A stretch of DNA of 64,000 nt from Notospermus geniculatus (GCA_002633025.1 NMRB01000202.1:307775-371774), one strand, 5' to 3'; positions 23,301-34,692 are shown, counted from the first letter of the stretch. Made by a program: numbers and translations. Notes: generated from the letters alone by a model not told the origin.

Positions 23301-24668
23301 TCCCACACTGAGAATCATGACCTCAGCGCTCGCTCCCTGTGTCTTCGCGGTCCTACCAGTACATCTGGTGGATCACCTTAATTCCCTCAAGAAACGAATC
23401 ATTATTACCGACAAAGCGTTCGATAACGGTTGTATGGCTACCGAGCAGATCGACCGTTTGTCCTCAACTCATTCTTGAGCCTACCTGTGTATTCCTCCAC
23501 TCCGACCATGTCTTCTCTAGAGATATATTCAAAAAGTTCCAACTCTTCTTGTTCATTAAGCTCCGGCGGTTCCTTTGTTCCATTAAGGTACTGGTCCAGC
23601 TCGCTTAATGAAGGGATGCTGGACGCCAGCGAAGCTGTAAAAATACATAAAGGTATTCCTCAATGTGATTCAAAAGTAAAACCATCGAATCGAGCCCAAA
23701 ATTTACTCCCTCAGTCCCGGTGTGAAAGGAATGTTTGTCCCAGGAATGCAAGTCCTAGAGTCTGCTATGTAAAGTTCGAAAGGCCAAGGTCTCCATAGCC
23801 ATAGCCAACACATCCTAATCCATCACTAAAACCGGTGTAACGTTTTTGAATGTTCACCATTTGTGAGTGCTCCCCTCCTATTGTCTGGTGACTAAGCTGT
23901 GACTCAAGGGAAGACCCCCAGGTGAACTAACATCTCACCATTCTCGATGGCGGGCCTAAAATGGGGGGGGGGGGGGAGAACGACTTACACGATGGAGTGA
24001 CCGACAGGTGTGCTATCGTTGCAGGAATTTGGTCTCCTGATTCATTCATTGCATTTGTTACCATGTCTTCCTGATCAAGGGCGACGCCACTCGCCGTCGC
24101 TAGAGCTGGGGCCGGCTCCGGCTCCTCCTCCCCTTCGGGGTAAACCAGTCGGCAAATTTTGTAGCCCTCGAGCTCCTCTCGCACTTCCACATAGCGGGTT
24201 TTCTTCAAACCAGATCTGAATGTTGCTTTCAGATCAGCAAGCTTAGAGTCACGACCCTTGTGCATTCCCCATTCCTAAAAAGTTGCAAATACGAAAGCTC
24301 AAATGGGAAGGGTAATCCGGAACAAGGATTTTATGAAAGAAATATGAGATTTCCCCCCCCCCCAAAACCGCGAAACGTCAACGCGAACGTATATCCTTTT
24401 TCCATCCTCTCAGTGCGGGCTATGGCAAAATGCGATTGGCGTTCTTGTTGGCGTTTTGGGTGGTTGGGGTGGGGTGAAAACCTTTCGCCAGGCCTACCCG
24501 AACTATCCTAGCGTCTTCCTCCTCCCAGTCGGCGTCGTGCTGGTGTTTCCACGGCAACCGAAATTCCCATACTTCTTGATTGGTCCAGACCAAGCCTTTG
24601 ATTTCGCCGGCATCTAGTCTCTGTCGAAGGAATTCCCGCAACTGATCTTTCTTTGGTTTTTGGGACAT
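20313..24668 (-). CDS. IRF: Interferon regulatory factor, right paralogue with divergent DNA-binding domain
   Basis: Eight exons, minus strand: 24668-24498, 24274-23989, 23634-23485, 23251-23045, 22679-22561, 22145-21985, 21811-21547, 20435-20313 (TGA). Phases all agree; 493 residues. The DBD keeps four of five tryptophans (W28, W40, W48, W59). The first is F13 (REFLRQRL). The stretch between W59 and the recognition helix is about ten residues shorter than in the left paralogue, and the helix reads LADLKATFRSGLK, with Leu for the usual Trp and Ser for Cys. Residues about 100-270 are an acidic, Pro/Glu-rich linker. The IAD (about 272-453) is well kept: YDIFVLVKHR, GPGLYIYADESNNIHAIRISK, LRIFYANTIRRG and VRVIFTFGETWDL. 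Its last three exons end in the same phases as those of the left paralogue. A minus AATAAA at 20015-20020 is a plausible poly(A) signal. Tandem duplicate of the left gene, now divergent. Confidence 0.92.
20605..20690 (+). repeat. Dispersed GGGGAACACTCACAGATGG repeat
   Basis: Contains CAGACAATAGGAGGGGAACA then CTCACAGATGGGGAACATT and GATGTTACACCGG. Close relatives lie at about 23830-23895 (minus) and 26900-26980 (plus). In an intron of the right IRF gene. Confidence 0.6.
20692..20818. mobile_element. Foldback MITE in right IRF intron 7
   Basis: AGAATCCATTCACGCGATTT and AAATCGCGTGAATGGATTCT are perfectly complementary ends; inner CTTGCCGC faces GCGCGGCACG. Non-coding. Confidence 0.75.
20993..21137. 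mobile_element. Second foldback in right IRF intron 7
   Basis: CAGTCTCGAACGCCGAGAAC pairs with the right end GTTCTCGGCGTTCGAGACTG; AACGTGTTGTTCTC faces GAGAAGAACACGCT in the middle. An internal hairpin-rich stretch (AGAGAGTCACTCTCTCGACA) precedes it at about 20900. Confidence 0.75.
21211..21290 (-). mobile_element. tRNA-like SINE head in right IRF intron 7
   Basis: On the minus strand this reads TGGATAATTGAGTGGCGCAAG (A-box region), then a long variable part and GCGGGTTCGATCCTCGGTC (B-box). Intron position and lack of a clean cloverleaf favour a SINE over a functional tRNA. Confidence 0.5.
22116..22430 (-). repeat. Partial duplication of right IRF exon 6 boundary with a sequence gap
   Basis: The 5' end of exon 6 and its acceptor (starting GCTGAGGAATATCCATTTTA on the plus strand, 22116-22195) recurs at 22351-22428 right after a C-tract and an N at 22349. 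Only the exon edge is copied. Sequence between the copies (22250-22335) resembles the TCATTTACGG...CCCTGGGTGCGA repeat at 38450 and 39675. Probably an assembly join. Confidence 0.65.
22700..22933 (+). repeat. Six-copy 39-bp tandem repeat in right IRF intron 4
   Basis: Six head-to-tail copies, 39 bp each, of a unit beginning TGCAGTGGAACCTCTGCC and ending CTCTCTATTCA. There is no spacer between copies. The array starts about 20 bp from the acceptor of exon 5 (exon begins 22679). The unit matches the CAGTGGAAC dispersed repeat. Because 39 is divisible by three, all frames stay open, which creates false 100-residue frames on both strands. Confidence 0.95.
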
Positions 24669-25017
24669 AATGATCTTTTTATCCTACACGGAAAATTAGT
24701 TGGAAGTTAGACGGCATTTTTCAGACATAAAAACCGAAAATCTCGAGTTGTGTGTGACACGATCTGTCTTTGAAAGAACGCTCGAATCTGCAAGACTTCG
24801 TACAGTCTCGCAGCAGGGCCGTATTTAACTTTTCGCAGTGGATATATACCCGACCGTCGGTTCTCCAGTTCATAAAATTTTCTTGCGGACCCGACTGAAA
24901 CTTCAACGAGTCGGGTCTCCAATTCATGGAATTTCCTTCAAGGGAATCTCAATCAGTCGTGTCTCCAATTTATGAAAATTCTTGGGGAGGAAACTCTAAT
25001 GATTCCCCCAAATGAAC

Positions 25018-25028
25018 NNNNNNNNNNN
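25018..25028. other. Assembly gap (11 Ns)
   Basis: Run of 11 N bounded by homopolymeric G/C sequence. The preceding 24840-25000 contains three imperfect copies of TCGGGTCTCCAATTCATG. There is no gene between 24669 and 25661. Confidence 0.95.
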
Positions 25029-25661
25029 GGGGTGGGGGGGGGCAGGAGCCTCTCAGGGGGGCAGACGACCTCTTTTTGCCGTTTTTTTGCCCAAAATCCG
25101 CATGAAAATCACGTTTTGGTTGGTTCAGGGGGGGGGGGGGTAACTGCCCCCTGGCCCCCCGCTTTAAATACGGCCGTGGCACAGGTACCGGTATGTCCCC
25201 GGCAGTACGTCGATCCGGCTAGGACCCGACGCCATTAACTCAAGGCACTAGAGCTGCATAGGGCCTGAAGTCTAGGTGGTAGAGAGTGAAACTGAAATCG
25301 GAGGTGTCAACTTACCTTGAAACTTTCCTCTCAGATCTGTATGTATGCCCTCGTATAACTCGACAAAAATGGTTTCGAGAGACTAGTTACGCCTTTTATA
25401 TACTCTCGGTTATAGTACTGTGTGGGTATGATATTTCTTCACACGATATTGTTTTGCATCGATCGATGCAAGAACGTACGCTTTCAATGAATGCCTTCCT
25501 TGTATGATTTCCCAATGGGGAAACCCCGTCTAGTTTCGGTTCCGATCAACAAGAGGCACATATGACGTCGCAGACCTATTGGCACCACCGCATAGTGGCC
25601 GGTTGCTGTTTAGGCCAACATTTTATCATTTTGAAAAATCCGCGATGGAATTAAAGATGAT

Positions 25662-25802
25662 TAATGGCCGCGCCACACGATCAAATTTTTCATCCAATTT
25701 TTGGGAAATTCAGATTCCGGGCCTATTGGGGCTTCAATGTATAAGGCCTTTATTATATTCAGAATATTGGATGAAAAATTTGATCGTGTGGAGCGGCCAT
25801 TA
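25662..25802. mobile_element. Foldback MITE upstream of PLA2G15
   Basis: TAATGGCCGCGCCACACGAT pairs with ATCGTGTGGAGCGGCCATTA. Pairing continues through CAAATTTTTCATCCAAT/ATTGGATGAAAAATTTG. Short unique centre. Non-coding. Confidence 0.8.
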
Positions 25803-26201
25803 GTAACGAAAATAAGGGAAATTTCTGTTTGTGTCAGTCACTAGAATTTTCTAGTATTGGTCCGCTAGAACTCTGTTGCCGTCTTTTGGCGATAAGCGCG
25901 GCAGACTGCTCCTACCGCATGTGGCCAAATTTGTTGCTGTACGCCTATAGGCATACGGATCGAACTTTGATTTTGTAATGAAAATAAGGGGAACTACTGG
26001 TTAAACAAATATCAGGAGTCCCAGTCACAGCAGGCGGTTCGCCTTAGCACTGAGTACGCCTAGTAGCCTATCATCACAGGCGCGATATCGGCAGTGCGCC
26101 TTCGGTGAATCTCTTCCGTGGTGGCCACGCCTCTCACGATTCTCCGCAAGTCAAAACCCCCGTCGGGATTTGGGCGAAAATTCATTTTCAGTTCTGATGA
26201 G

Positions 26202-26690
26202 CGCCTATGGCAAGCCGTTTGTTCATTATTTCCAAAAACTTAGTTTTTGCTCCAGAAACTATAGGTTGCTGACTTCAAAAACTAAGTTTCTGGTCCAGAA
26301 ACTTAGCTTTTGGTCGGAAACTTAGTTTCTGGATCCAAAATACAAGTTTAATACATGTTCAAAATACTAAGTTTTTGAAGTCAAAAACCTGGTTTTTGAA
26401 CAAACGGCTTTCCATACTGTGTTAAGTTTTTGGCCAGAAACTAAGTTTTTGACTTCGGAAACCAAGATTTTGGCCCAGAAACTTAGTTTTTGGTGCAGAA
26501 TCTTAGTTTTTGCTCGTGAAACTAAGTTTCTGGATCCAAAGTACTAGTTAGATGTCCAAAAACTAAGTTTTTGGACCAGAAACTTTAGTTTTTGAAGTCA
26601 GAAACTTAGTTTTTGAAGTCAGAAACCTAGTTTCTGGAGCAAAAACTAAGTTTCTGGAAATAATGAACGAACGGCTTGCCATACACGGCG
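26202..26690. repeat. Long palindrome built of AAACTAAGTTT units
   Basis: The outer arms CTATGGCAAGCCGTTTGTTC and GAACGAACGGCTTGCCATA are inverted. The interior consists of roughly 17 degenerate 20-25 bp units, each containing the near-palindrome AAACTAAGTTT or AAACTTAGTTT with CCAGAA or GACTTC linkers. A partial outer arm (AACAAACGGCTTTCCATAC) also lies near the middle at about 26400. Non-coding, upstream of PLA2G15. Confidence 0.75.
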
Positions 26691-27155
26691 ACAAATTACA
26701 AATTTACAAATTACAAATGTTTATTGTTACCAGTAGATAATACATCTAAACGGTTGAAAAGTACAACATGGCGACATGACCGAATCTCAGCGTAAAATCT
26801 GGAACTCATTGGCACAAAATTAATTTCAATGCCCAGATTTCAATGTTCCTAGCACAGGGCGGCCCCTCTTTTCCCAAATCCTGGGTCCGTGCCCTAGATC
26901 GACACATTACTTCGCCAGACAATATAGTTGGGGAACACTCACAGATCGGGAACATCCAAAAACGTTACACCAGGACAACTCTTCCTGTCACACCGCAGCG
27001 AATCACAGTCACGAGTGCATTATTGGCACAATTCCAAATACAAAACCACCACAGGTGGGTTGGGGTTTGGCCCGGCTCTCTGATTGGTCAGATTGTGATC
27101 TCGCCTCATCATTTTCCAACCTCGTCGTCAGGCGATGTCAACAAGGAGAGGCAAA

Positions 27156-30100
27156 ATGGCGATTGCCAGCAAGTTGTGTCGAATAAACTCCGTATTTTCT
27201 GTCTTATTTCTCGCTTCGCTTTTTCTTGATGGCGATTTAAGTCCGGTTTTCGACAAGCCAAAATACCCACCCGTCATTTTAAGTAAGTTTCACCGAGTAA
27301 ATGAGTCCGAACGGCGAATGTATTGATTCGTTCTGAAAAATTATCCATTCCTTGGGTTTGGCTGGGCTGCAAAAACTACACACTCCTCCACTCATCATCA
27401 ATCATGCACTCATGCACTGAGCGGCCTACCGGTACACTCATGCTCATGTCACTGCTGTGATAAATGCATGCGTTAGGCTTGGCTGGCTTGTTGTTGTGTA
27501 ACGACCAAAGTTATGACCTCAAAGCCCAATGCCCAGACATGAATAAGAAATGTCACTAACCAGAACCATGGATGCAGTACATTTAGGCCTACCTAGGTAG
27601 GCCTAGGCCTACAACAAAGCTAGCCTAGGCCCTAACGTTAGTAGTACCGGTACTTTTTTACTAGGCCTAGTTGTTCAGGGTGGGTATGGGTAGGGAATTG
27701 CCTGAATTTCCCAATCATACATAGGCCTATGGGCTACGCTACAGTACGGTAGGCCTAGGCCTAATGTCAACGAAACATCAAACAATGTGAAGAACAATGT
27801 GAGGAACGAGTGTAGAATCCCCTGTCAGTGCCCAAAAAAAGGTCATCGATTGACGGAATAAGCCGCATTGTACAATAGGATTTCCATTGTGTGCCATGGA
27901 GTAACGTCACTTCCGACGGGGGATTCTAAACTTTAGCCCAATGTGAAATTGGGGTAGGGGGCCTAGGCCTAGCCTGAATGTAGATAGATGCAACTTGGAG
28001 GAATAAATGTTGCAGCAACAGCGGTGTTATCCACCACCATCCATGAAAGCTTCCTACCAAATTGGATCCAATGTGAGCAAGAGCTTTTTGAGTGCGATTC
28101 CCATGAGCCAATGCTGCAGCGAACAGAAAGTCAGAATGGCTGCACACGTTTGTAATGTACACGCCTTATTCCTGTACTCTCTCACTTTACTCTTCAGTCC
28201 CAGGTGATGGCGGCACCCAGTTGCAAGCAAAGCTTGATAAACCATCCAAGGTTCATTTCTACTGTTCACAAAAGACAAAAGACTGGTTTCCCTTGTGGTT
28301 GAACCTAGAACTTATTGCTCCCTTGACAATCGACTGCCTGGTCGACAATTTAAGGTACGGTAACACACTGACAATCCATCTTAACATTAGGGGGCCTACG
28401 CTACCTCCTGTAGTGAGTTTTAAAGAATGGAATAATGAGTTTATTTGGCCTTGGGACCATACATGATTTCATCGCCCTGTATACCTTCCACAACTTATTC
28501 TTCTTGTGGAAGCATACATGTACACTACAGCCAAAGATGGAGTTCCATTCTAGGAAGGGACATGAAAGCAATGAAAATTTACCTCAAAATGCAGTCTTCC
28601 TTCTACAAACATACATTCCTTGGTGATTTGCTGATGACACATACCAAAACATACCCGGTAGTTGAAAATCCATTATGTGTCTTAATTTTGTTGAACTGGA
28701 TTACCATGTTTGTCCTTTTAAGGTTGGTGTATGATCCTAAAACCCGGACCACACATAACCCTGACGGAGTAAACATTCGTATCCGGGACTTCGGCAATAC
28801 CTCCAGCATTGAATATCTCGATGAAAGTGAACTCTCTATCAGTATGTATCAGCCTTTAAAATTGGAGTTCGAACTTATATTTCTATGTTGTTCATTTCAT
28901 AACTTGAGTTTGACCATATTACCATGATTTACATGTATTTCTCCAATTTCTTTCATCAAATTTATGATATTGTTCTGCCCTGAAACTGAAGTTTTCCCAT
29001 TGTTTGATTTGCAGCATCTTACTATGCACCCATTGTAAATGACCTCGTGAAGAATGGTTATAAGAAAGGAATCACAGTCCGAGGTGCTCCATTTGATTTT
29101 AGGAAAGCTGCAAGTAAGTAATCTTCGATTTTCCTTCAGGTACTACAGCAGAGAGGGTTCAGGGCTAGCTTTTTAGGAGATGGTAGAATAGTCTAATCAT
29201 GAAACAGAGGGCAACTGATGCAAGAGTTTTGAGCCTTGAAAAAGAAAGGTCACATCTACATTCCTATTTTGTTTGCTTGGAAAATTGCCAAGTTGACATC
29301 CACTTGACACCATGGGATTGGTTTGTTTTGCTAGTTCACCTGCACTTTCCCAATCCTATTATTAAAGGTGACCTGGTCAGAAAGATCCGTAACTTAAAAT
29401 CTTTTCCCAGCTTGCTTGGATTAGAACAATGCCAACTTCCTGCTTGATCCAAAAGTCACGCTTTGTCTCAAGTACTGGTACATGCACTGGTATTAAGTCT
29501 GAGGTGGCAATTCTTACATCAGCCAGATGATTCGAGATAAGATCTCTGTTGTATCAATGAGATATCATTATAATTCTTGGAAGAACGTGACCAAGTCATG
29601 TGACACCATCTGCATGATGCTCTGATTATGGAACAAAGCACATAAGTAAACACAATTTATCTACAGTGCTTAGCTTTGTATAAGTACATGTATGTTGTAC
29701 AACAGATGCTGCATTCCAATTGTTGTGACCCACTTTTTTGTGGTAGAAAGCTGATGAATTGATGGCCTTGCAATGTTGTATATGAGCTATACCATATTTA
29801 AATTGAAATGAATAGCTCAAATAAAACTTCAACTGTCATTATCATGCACATTCATTTACATGTATTTGAATCATTGCCAGTATCCAGAAATTTTTTTAAA
29901 ATATCACCTCCAATTGGTGTAATTTGAAGTATACTTCAGTGACAAAACGCCACATTTTGCATACGAAAAGGGATTGTTTGCTTGGAAAATTGCCAAGTTG
30001 ACATCCACTTGACACCATGGGATTGGTTTGTTTTGCTAGTTCACCTGCACTTTCCCAATCCTATTCACAAGGTGACCTGGTCAGAAAGATCCATAACTTA

Positions 30101-31783
30101 AAATCTTTTCCCAGCTTGCTTGGATTAGAACAATGCCAACTTCCTGCTTGATCCAAAAGTCACGCTTTGTCTCAAGTACTGGTACATGCACTGGTATTAA
30201 GTCTGAGGTGGCAATTCTTACATCAGCCAGATGATTCGAGATAAGATCTCTGTTGTATAAATGAGATATCATTATAATTCTTGGAAGAACGTGACCAAGT
30301 CATGTGACACCATCTGCATGATGCTCTGATTATGGAACAAAGCACACAAGTAAACACAATTTATCTACAGTACTTAGCTTTGTATAAGTACATGTATGTT
30401 GTACAACAGATGCTGCATTCCAATTGTTGTGACCCACTTTTTCGTGGTAGAAAGCTGATGAATTGATGGCCTTGCAATGTTGTATGAGCTATACCATATT
30501 TAAATTGAACTGAATAGCTCAAATAAAACTTCAACTGTCATTATCATGCACATTCATTTATTTGAGTCATTGCCAGTATGCAGAGTGCACATTGCAGGGG
30601 TCCTGCTGGAGTACCGGTATTCATATCAGGGTTAGATGACACTTTTGACTTAAGCTGCTGTGGGGTGTCAAAATTCCCTTTCTTTATTTCCAAATTAATA
30701 ACAGCGGTCAGGATGGCGGGTCCTTTTTCAATGTGAGGAGCATTTGACCCTGAGTCTTCGAAGCCCTTTCACAATGACAAGATAATCTGGTGATTACTGA
30801 TACCTGTGAATTTGAGATACTGTCAGTTATTTTCTTCTACCGGTGGTTCAAATTCTTTACAGATTTAACGAATGTATCTTGTTTTTCAGATGAGCTACAA
30901 GACTATTTCGTAGCCCTAAAAGACCTGATAGAAAACACATACACAGTGAATGGGAAAACGAAAGTGGTGGTGATAGCTCACAGCATGGGCAACATACTCT
31001 TCCTCTACTTCCTCAACCACATGGACCAAGCATGGAAGGACAAATACATCAAAACATTTATGAGTTTATCAGGCCCGTGGGCTGGTGCTGCTAAAACCGT
31101 CCGAATCATGGTATCAGGTATGCCAACTTTGCCTACTTCTCTTCTAATATTCAGGTACTGGGTGGTGCTAGTGGTTTTCAGTTGAGAATGTATGAGAACT
31201 TCTCGAGCATAGAGAGCTTCTCTAATTGAACACCAGTAAAATTTGCTGATCTATTTTGCAGGTGATAACCTTGGTGTCTTCATAGTAGAAACCATCAAAG
31301 CCAGAGCACAACAGCGCACGATGCCGAGCACAGCTTGGATGATGCCCTCGGAAAGATTTTGGGGAAAAGAAGAGGTATTAGTCTACACTCCATCCAAGAA
31401 CTATACGGTTAATGACTACAAACAACTTTTCAAGGACCTCAAGTTTCCTGTTGGCTGGATGATGAGACAGGACACTGGCAAGTTAATCGCTGATCTCGTT
31501 CCACCTAACGTTGAACAATCATTGTGTTCACGGGTCAGAAGTACCTACTCCTGAGTCATTTCGTTATACAAAGGGAATGTTCCCCGATACCCAACCGTAT
31601 ACGAATACTGGTAGTGGAGATGGTACTGTAAACATGCGCAGTCTTTTGGCATGCCTTTTGTGGAAAGAACAACAGAAACAGCCAACTTACCATAAGACAA
31701 TTGCAGGGGCTGAACATTTAGGGATTCTCAAGCTTAAAGAGACGCTGGACTATGTGCATATGGTGCTAGGAATCAAAAGCTGA
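27156..31783 (+). CDS. PLA2G15: Lysosomal phospholipase A2 group XV-like (LCAT-like lipase), with a one-base frame break
   Basis: Secretory/lysosomal alpha/beta-hydrolase of the LCAT family; PLA2G15 degrades phospholipids and acts as 1-O-acylceramide synthase in acid compartments. Six exons: 27156-27282, 28198-28354, 28723-28841, 29015-29113, 30890-31117, 31262-31783. Start chosen at the ATG in CAAAATGG; another in-frame ATG lies at 27135. A hydrophobic signal peptide (residues about 10-26) is followed by the oxyanion motif PGDGGTQL. The nucleophile motif is AHSMG (Ser199), the acid lies in GSGDGTVN, and the histidine in GAEHLG, so the triad is complete. The summed exon length is one base more than 417 codons: near 31514 the frame changes between LVPPNVE and HCVHGSEVPTPESF. 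This can be a sequencing error, a null allele or a young pseudogene. Without that base the length is 416, close to the human 412. Confidence 0.92.
29271..30580 (+). repeat. 705-bp tandem duplication in PLA2G15 intron 4
   Basis: A roughly 605-bp segment starting GTTTGCTTGGAAAATTGCC occurs at 29271-29880 and 29976-30580 with only scattered changes (for example loss of TA in GTATATGAGC versus GTATGAGC). About 95 bp separate the copies. No exon lies inside. Real duplication or merged haplotypes. Confidence 0.85.
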
Positions 31784-34692
31784 AATTTTCCATGTTAACC
31801 CATAATCTTACAAAAAAAGTCCAGTCAGCAACTCGTCATACCCTGTACTTCAAAAAATCCAGTCTCTATTCCTAAATCTTTATAAACGTTTTTGTGTATT
31901 TTGACAGAATTTATGGAAATCACTTGGCTTCTGAATGAGTCTTGTTTGTAAAGAGATCATATGGCATGTTGTGTTTGTTAGAAAGTCAAACTTGGCAACA
32001 AATTGAAAAAAAGGATTGCAGTTGTCCTGTGAGTTTTGGGGGGTTTGTCCTATTGACTCTAAATCTGTACATGTATTTATATTTTGTAACTTTGGTCATC
32101 TTCATAAAGTGGACCTCAAACTTGTTGCATCTACTTGCAGCATGTGTATTTAATCAAATGTGCATTATTGTTGAAGAGGTGTTAGTTGAGTAATTTATTC
32201 TCACTTGTTTGATATGTACACTTGACTAATTTTGATAAAGATTGGGAATCAGACGACTTAAAAATCTGCATGTTGGGAACCAGCCATCGTAAAGATCCGC
32301 ATGTTTTACAGAGGCATTGTCCGTGTACTCCAAGGTCATGGTGTTTTATTTTCTGGATACCCTAGGATAGAATACTCAAGAACAAAGTGGTATGTGATAT
32401 TCGAGTGTTTGGAGTTTGCCTCCAAAAATAGGAAGGTAAATTCAATCAGTGATTTCTCTCTTCCTCCAGATCTTTGCACTAATATCCTCAATTCTTTCTC
32501 TTCATTTTTCATAGCGTAGTCTTTCTTGAAACCAGTTTTTGGAACTCCTGACTCCTTGGATGACCAAGTATGGAACTATAACCTTTACCCTTTATACCTG
32601 TACACTTAAATTTACGTTAGCACGGCTCATTGCTCATAAGCGAGAAGTGGGGATAGTGTGGTGTGCAGATTGTCTATACATTTGTATATATCCATGACAT
32701 AACATCACTGTTCAAATAGAGCATTAATTTTATAACAATTTTGTTTCCTGGTTAAATGTCACGAGTTTTTGGTTGTAATTGTTTGCTTTCTTTTGTTTTC
32801 TATTTTCTCTTCACAGCTGGGGCCAATTCATCAACTCATCTGTCCCCAACTCCAGCAGATGGCATCTTCTGTCGAAGTTTTCACACATCATATTGTATTA
32901 TTCGAAAATTATTTGATGAAAGATTGTTCCTATCAACCATCTGAACAATGTTTCTTCAAATACAGTGTATTTTTCCATTTCATTTCCAAGGCTTTTAGAA
33001 AACTAATTTCAACAGAGGGAACTGTGTCTCTTTAAATCTAGGGGCAGATGAGTATAGCCTGGATATGCTCCCCCAGTCCGTGCACAAAATTGTCATATAC
33101 CAAATTAGGCACAATCATTATGGTCATGTGTAATTGCATGCACTTCTAATTTAGAAAAGGGGCAAGCTGCAGGGGATGTATGTATTGATTGTGATCAGTG
33201 ATCGTCACTCCCGCCATCTGTGTCACTTCATACAGATGTCTTTCCGGTGTATGCATTTCACAGCTGGAGTGGAAATTCCTGTAACACATCATGGCAATAA
33301 TTTTGGCATCAATATTCCTCCACTTAAATCATTGCTAGCTCTGTATTGCCGTCAGTGAGACCTCTATCTTACCTCAGTTTAACATACATGTATAAGTTAT
33401 TTGCATTTAGCAGATGATTATCATGAACTGTGAACTACAGTCAGCTGACATCCTGACCTAGTTGTCATGTGGGCATGTCACAGCTGTTGTTCCTTTTCAC
33501 TACGGGTATTCAGTGGCAAGTGCATTAACTATGGGCCAGAAATTGCCATATTCTGAAAACTATTACTTAACAGACAATGGGTCATAATGAATAAAGACTA
33601 GCAAATGCTTTTATTGTAGATTTGTACAGCATTGCCTTTGTGCATTTGTATTGCAAAATTCAAGTAAACACATTTGCTAGTCTTTATTCATATGACCCAT
33701 TGGGTTGAATGGATAACTTCTGGACAATGCTTTTACTTCAGTTCTGTACACGGGTACCTCAATGCATTTGTACAGCAGAAAGGAAGTAAACGCAATTACT
33801 TGTTTTCATTCACACTACCTGATATCTGCTGAGGAAAAGTTTCACATTCAAGTAATACTAATAGTGTGTAACTCTGACTACATTGTAAATATCCATATTT
33901 TAGTTTGGGAGAGAGCTTCCAAATCATAGCACTATCAATGTCTTTCTTTGTTGCCATGTAAAAAAAGCTACGCTCCTGTTTCCATTAAAAAGATAAAGAA
34001 TATTTTAAAAGCTTGCTTGTTTTTAGTACTTCACTGGTTATATTCAACTGGAATGTTCATATTCTTTACCGTACTTAACCCTTCGAAAGACATGAACACT
34101 GTAATAGTATTGTTTTAGAGCTCCTTATATTCCTCGCAATAATCAAGACTGCTGCTACGAAGTGAAAGCACAGCATGAAATATTGTAAAATACTGCAGGA
34201 GGAAACTGGAGAACCTGCACTGGAAGGATCACCCTCACTATCTCTGGTCCAATAAAAAGCCAAAAGGTGACAACACTAATGATTCCACTCTCAAAACTTG
34301 GGGGGGGGGGGGACTGCATATGACTTTGATGACTTGCTGATCAACACACACTCTGAATATCAGATTATGTAAATCTCACGATGGTTCGCGCAATCTATTT
34401 CAATCAATTTTTACATACAGTGACCTACCTGATACCCAAAACAAATGACAGGAACTACCAAGAATATATCCATGATTTGATCTGGTCTGAAATTGTAAAT
34501 AAATGCATGAAAAGCTGACCAATCGAGTCCTCACCCATCTCAAGGAATCAAAACTGATGTGCTGTTAGTCAGGCTGAACAGTTCAACAAGCCTAAGATTG
34601 TCCACCTTTCAGTGCATTTCCGCACACCACCAATGCTGATTGGTGAGCATCTTTTTCTTCGAGTTCACTGCAGATTGTTGAGAATTTCTTAC
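31784..34692. other. Convergent intergenic region, no gene seen
   Basis: Lies between the stop of PLA2G15 and the last recognised SLC38A7 exon. I searched the minus strand for the missing SLC38A7 exons (conserved FGFQCH-type segment and later helices) and found nothing convincing. It contains a foldback at 33575-33702, a degenerate relative at about 33710-33820, and a poly-G tract near 34301. Confidence 0.5.
33575..33702. mobile_element. Foldback MITE, TATTCATAAA-related family
   Basis: CAATGGGTCATAATGAATAA on the left faces TTATTCATATGACCCATTG on the right. The inner arms carry ACTAGCAAATGCTTTTA, shared with the element at 1515-1634. Next to it, 33710-33820 is a weaker inverted pair with the same GCTTTTACTTCAG core. 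Confidence 0.75.

Noticed and set aside
34301-34312. Poly-G tracts (also 23961-23976, 25128-25140) as G-quadruplex regulators
   Set aside because: They are single homopolymer runs with no spaced G-runs, several lie next to Ns, and sequencing slippage is likely.
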